Assembly: GCF_037975245.1 (NCBI RefSeq)
Contig: NC_092578.1
Coordinates: 18,206,321-18,270,320, forward strand
DNA length: 64,000 nt
Source of the DNA: Apostichopus japonicus
Lineage: Eukaryota; Echinodermata; Holothuroidea; Aspidochirotida; Stichopodidae
Direction: 5' to 3'
The translations under genes and the position numbers were made by a program. Every line of letters starts with the position of its first letter. Positions within the stretch are counted from its first letter, which is position 1. Positions 63,367 to 64,000 of the stretch are shown piece by piece. Below the pieces are notes generated by a model, which had not been told where the DNA came from, did no database searches, and was given only the letters and a program-made list of their open reading frames with translations.

Positions 63367-63548
63367 TATATATATAACTATATATAACTATATATCACTA
63401 TTATATAACTATATATCACTATATATATAACTATATATCACTATCACTATATATAACTATATATCACTATATATAACTATATATCACTATATATAACAAT
63501 ATATCACTATATATCACTATATATCACTATATATCACTATATATCACT
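63367..63548 (+). repeat. (ATATATCACT / ATATATAACT)n array
   Basis: Ten-base units ATATATCACT and ATATATAACT alternate to give a 20-base higher-order unit in the middle part, and become pure ATATATCACT at the right end. About 18 units in total. Confidence 0.92.
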
Positions 63549-64000
63549 GTGGATAGTGTCATTGTGTCACCAAATCAAACGAAAAGCAACAAAGATTTAA
63601 ATACACACATGTTGTAGTTAACGTTTACATCAAACTATCAATCATTTAACACTGTTCCTAATCAGTAATCCATCACTTTATACGAAAGTACACTTAATTT
63701 GGCTACGAAGCTAACAGTACTCAACTTCTCCCGTGCTCAAATGAGAGAACGTCCGAACTTGCGCATATTATTCGTAAAATGTCCACTTACAAGCATAACT
63801 CGCTTCTTGAATTTCAACAACATAATGGTTTCAGTCCTATAAAATACCCTCAGAATACACATCACATTTTATTGTGGATATGATTGCGGAGGGGGGGGGG
63901 TGGAGGGGGCGGATGGGGAATCAGTCTCACCCATGCATGTTATGTGTGAAATCCACGCGAGCCAGAATGTCTATCAGAGCTAATCTGAGCTTGTCTAGTG
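63549..64000. other. No gene seen; G-rich tract near the end
   Basis: Unique-looking sequence with a G-rich tract at 63888-63918 (runs of GGGGGGGGGG, GGGGG and GGGG), which again fits a G-quadruplex pattern. Confidence 0.5.

Overview
This window looks like eukaryotic, animal nuclear DNA with almost no coding content. It is AT-rich (about two-thirds A+T by eye). It carries many long (AT)n microsatellites, poly-A/T and poly-G/C runs, tandem minisatellites, tRNA-derived SINEs with split A/B boxes, a dead LINE fragment and several families of short inverted-repeat DNA transposons. No bacterial-style gene packing, operon or CRISPR array is present. Long ORFs are absent apart from chance ones, and many of the longest run through (AT)n tracts. 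The repeat mix and the hammerhead-like motifs suggest a marine invertebrate, perhaps an echinoderm or another invertebrate deuterostome. That taxonomic guess is inference and needs a database search.

Layout, left to right. 1-6.7 kb: a fold-back element (2.63-2.83 kb), a candidate coding exon with good splice sites (4.88-5.04 kb), a long palindromic MITE with target duplication (5.13-5.44 kb), and the frameshifted C-terminal tail of a LINE reverse transcriptase (6.2-6.6 kb). 6.7-24 kb: mostly unique-looking AT-rich sequence with large AT microsatellites, a tRNA-like relic beside a miRNA-like hairpin (14.7-14.9 kb), a purine tract (17.2 kb) and a complete class-II-tRNA-type SINE on the minus strand (19.4-19.7 kb). 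24-38 kb: a 43-bp minisatellite, a hammerhead-like relic (26.6 kb), the second palindromic MITE (29.8-30.2 kb), a half copy of it (35.6 kb), and a roughly 65-bp degenerate array (36.8-37.2 kb). 38-54 kb: a pair of oppositely oriented hammerhead-like motifs (44.2 kb), a SINE tail (45.2 kb), an hAT-type MITE with a perfect 8-bp target duplication (51.9-52.3 kb) and two copies of another small fold-back repeat (53.1 and 53.5 kb). 54-64 kb: a second SINE type (57.2 kb), an unusual satellite-cored inverted-repeat element built from CTTAAG units (57.95-58.45 kb), a 14-bp x 8 array (59.4 kb), the best gene candidate (a 3'-terminal exon with stop and AATAAA on the minus strand, 60.5-60.86 kb), a hammerhead-like motif with an intact CTGAAGA box (61.8 kb), a fourth palindromic MITE copy (62.1-62.3 kb) and a closing 20-bp ATATATCACT array (63.4-63.5 kb).

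The simplest reading is intergenic or long-intron DNA shaped by non-autonomous transposons. Only two stretches have exon-like features, and neither protein is recognised. No function is claimed for them.
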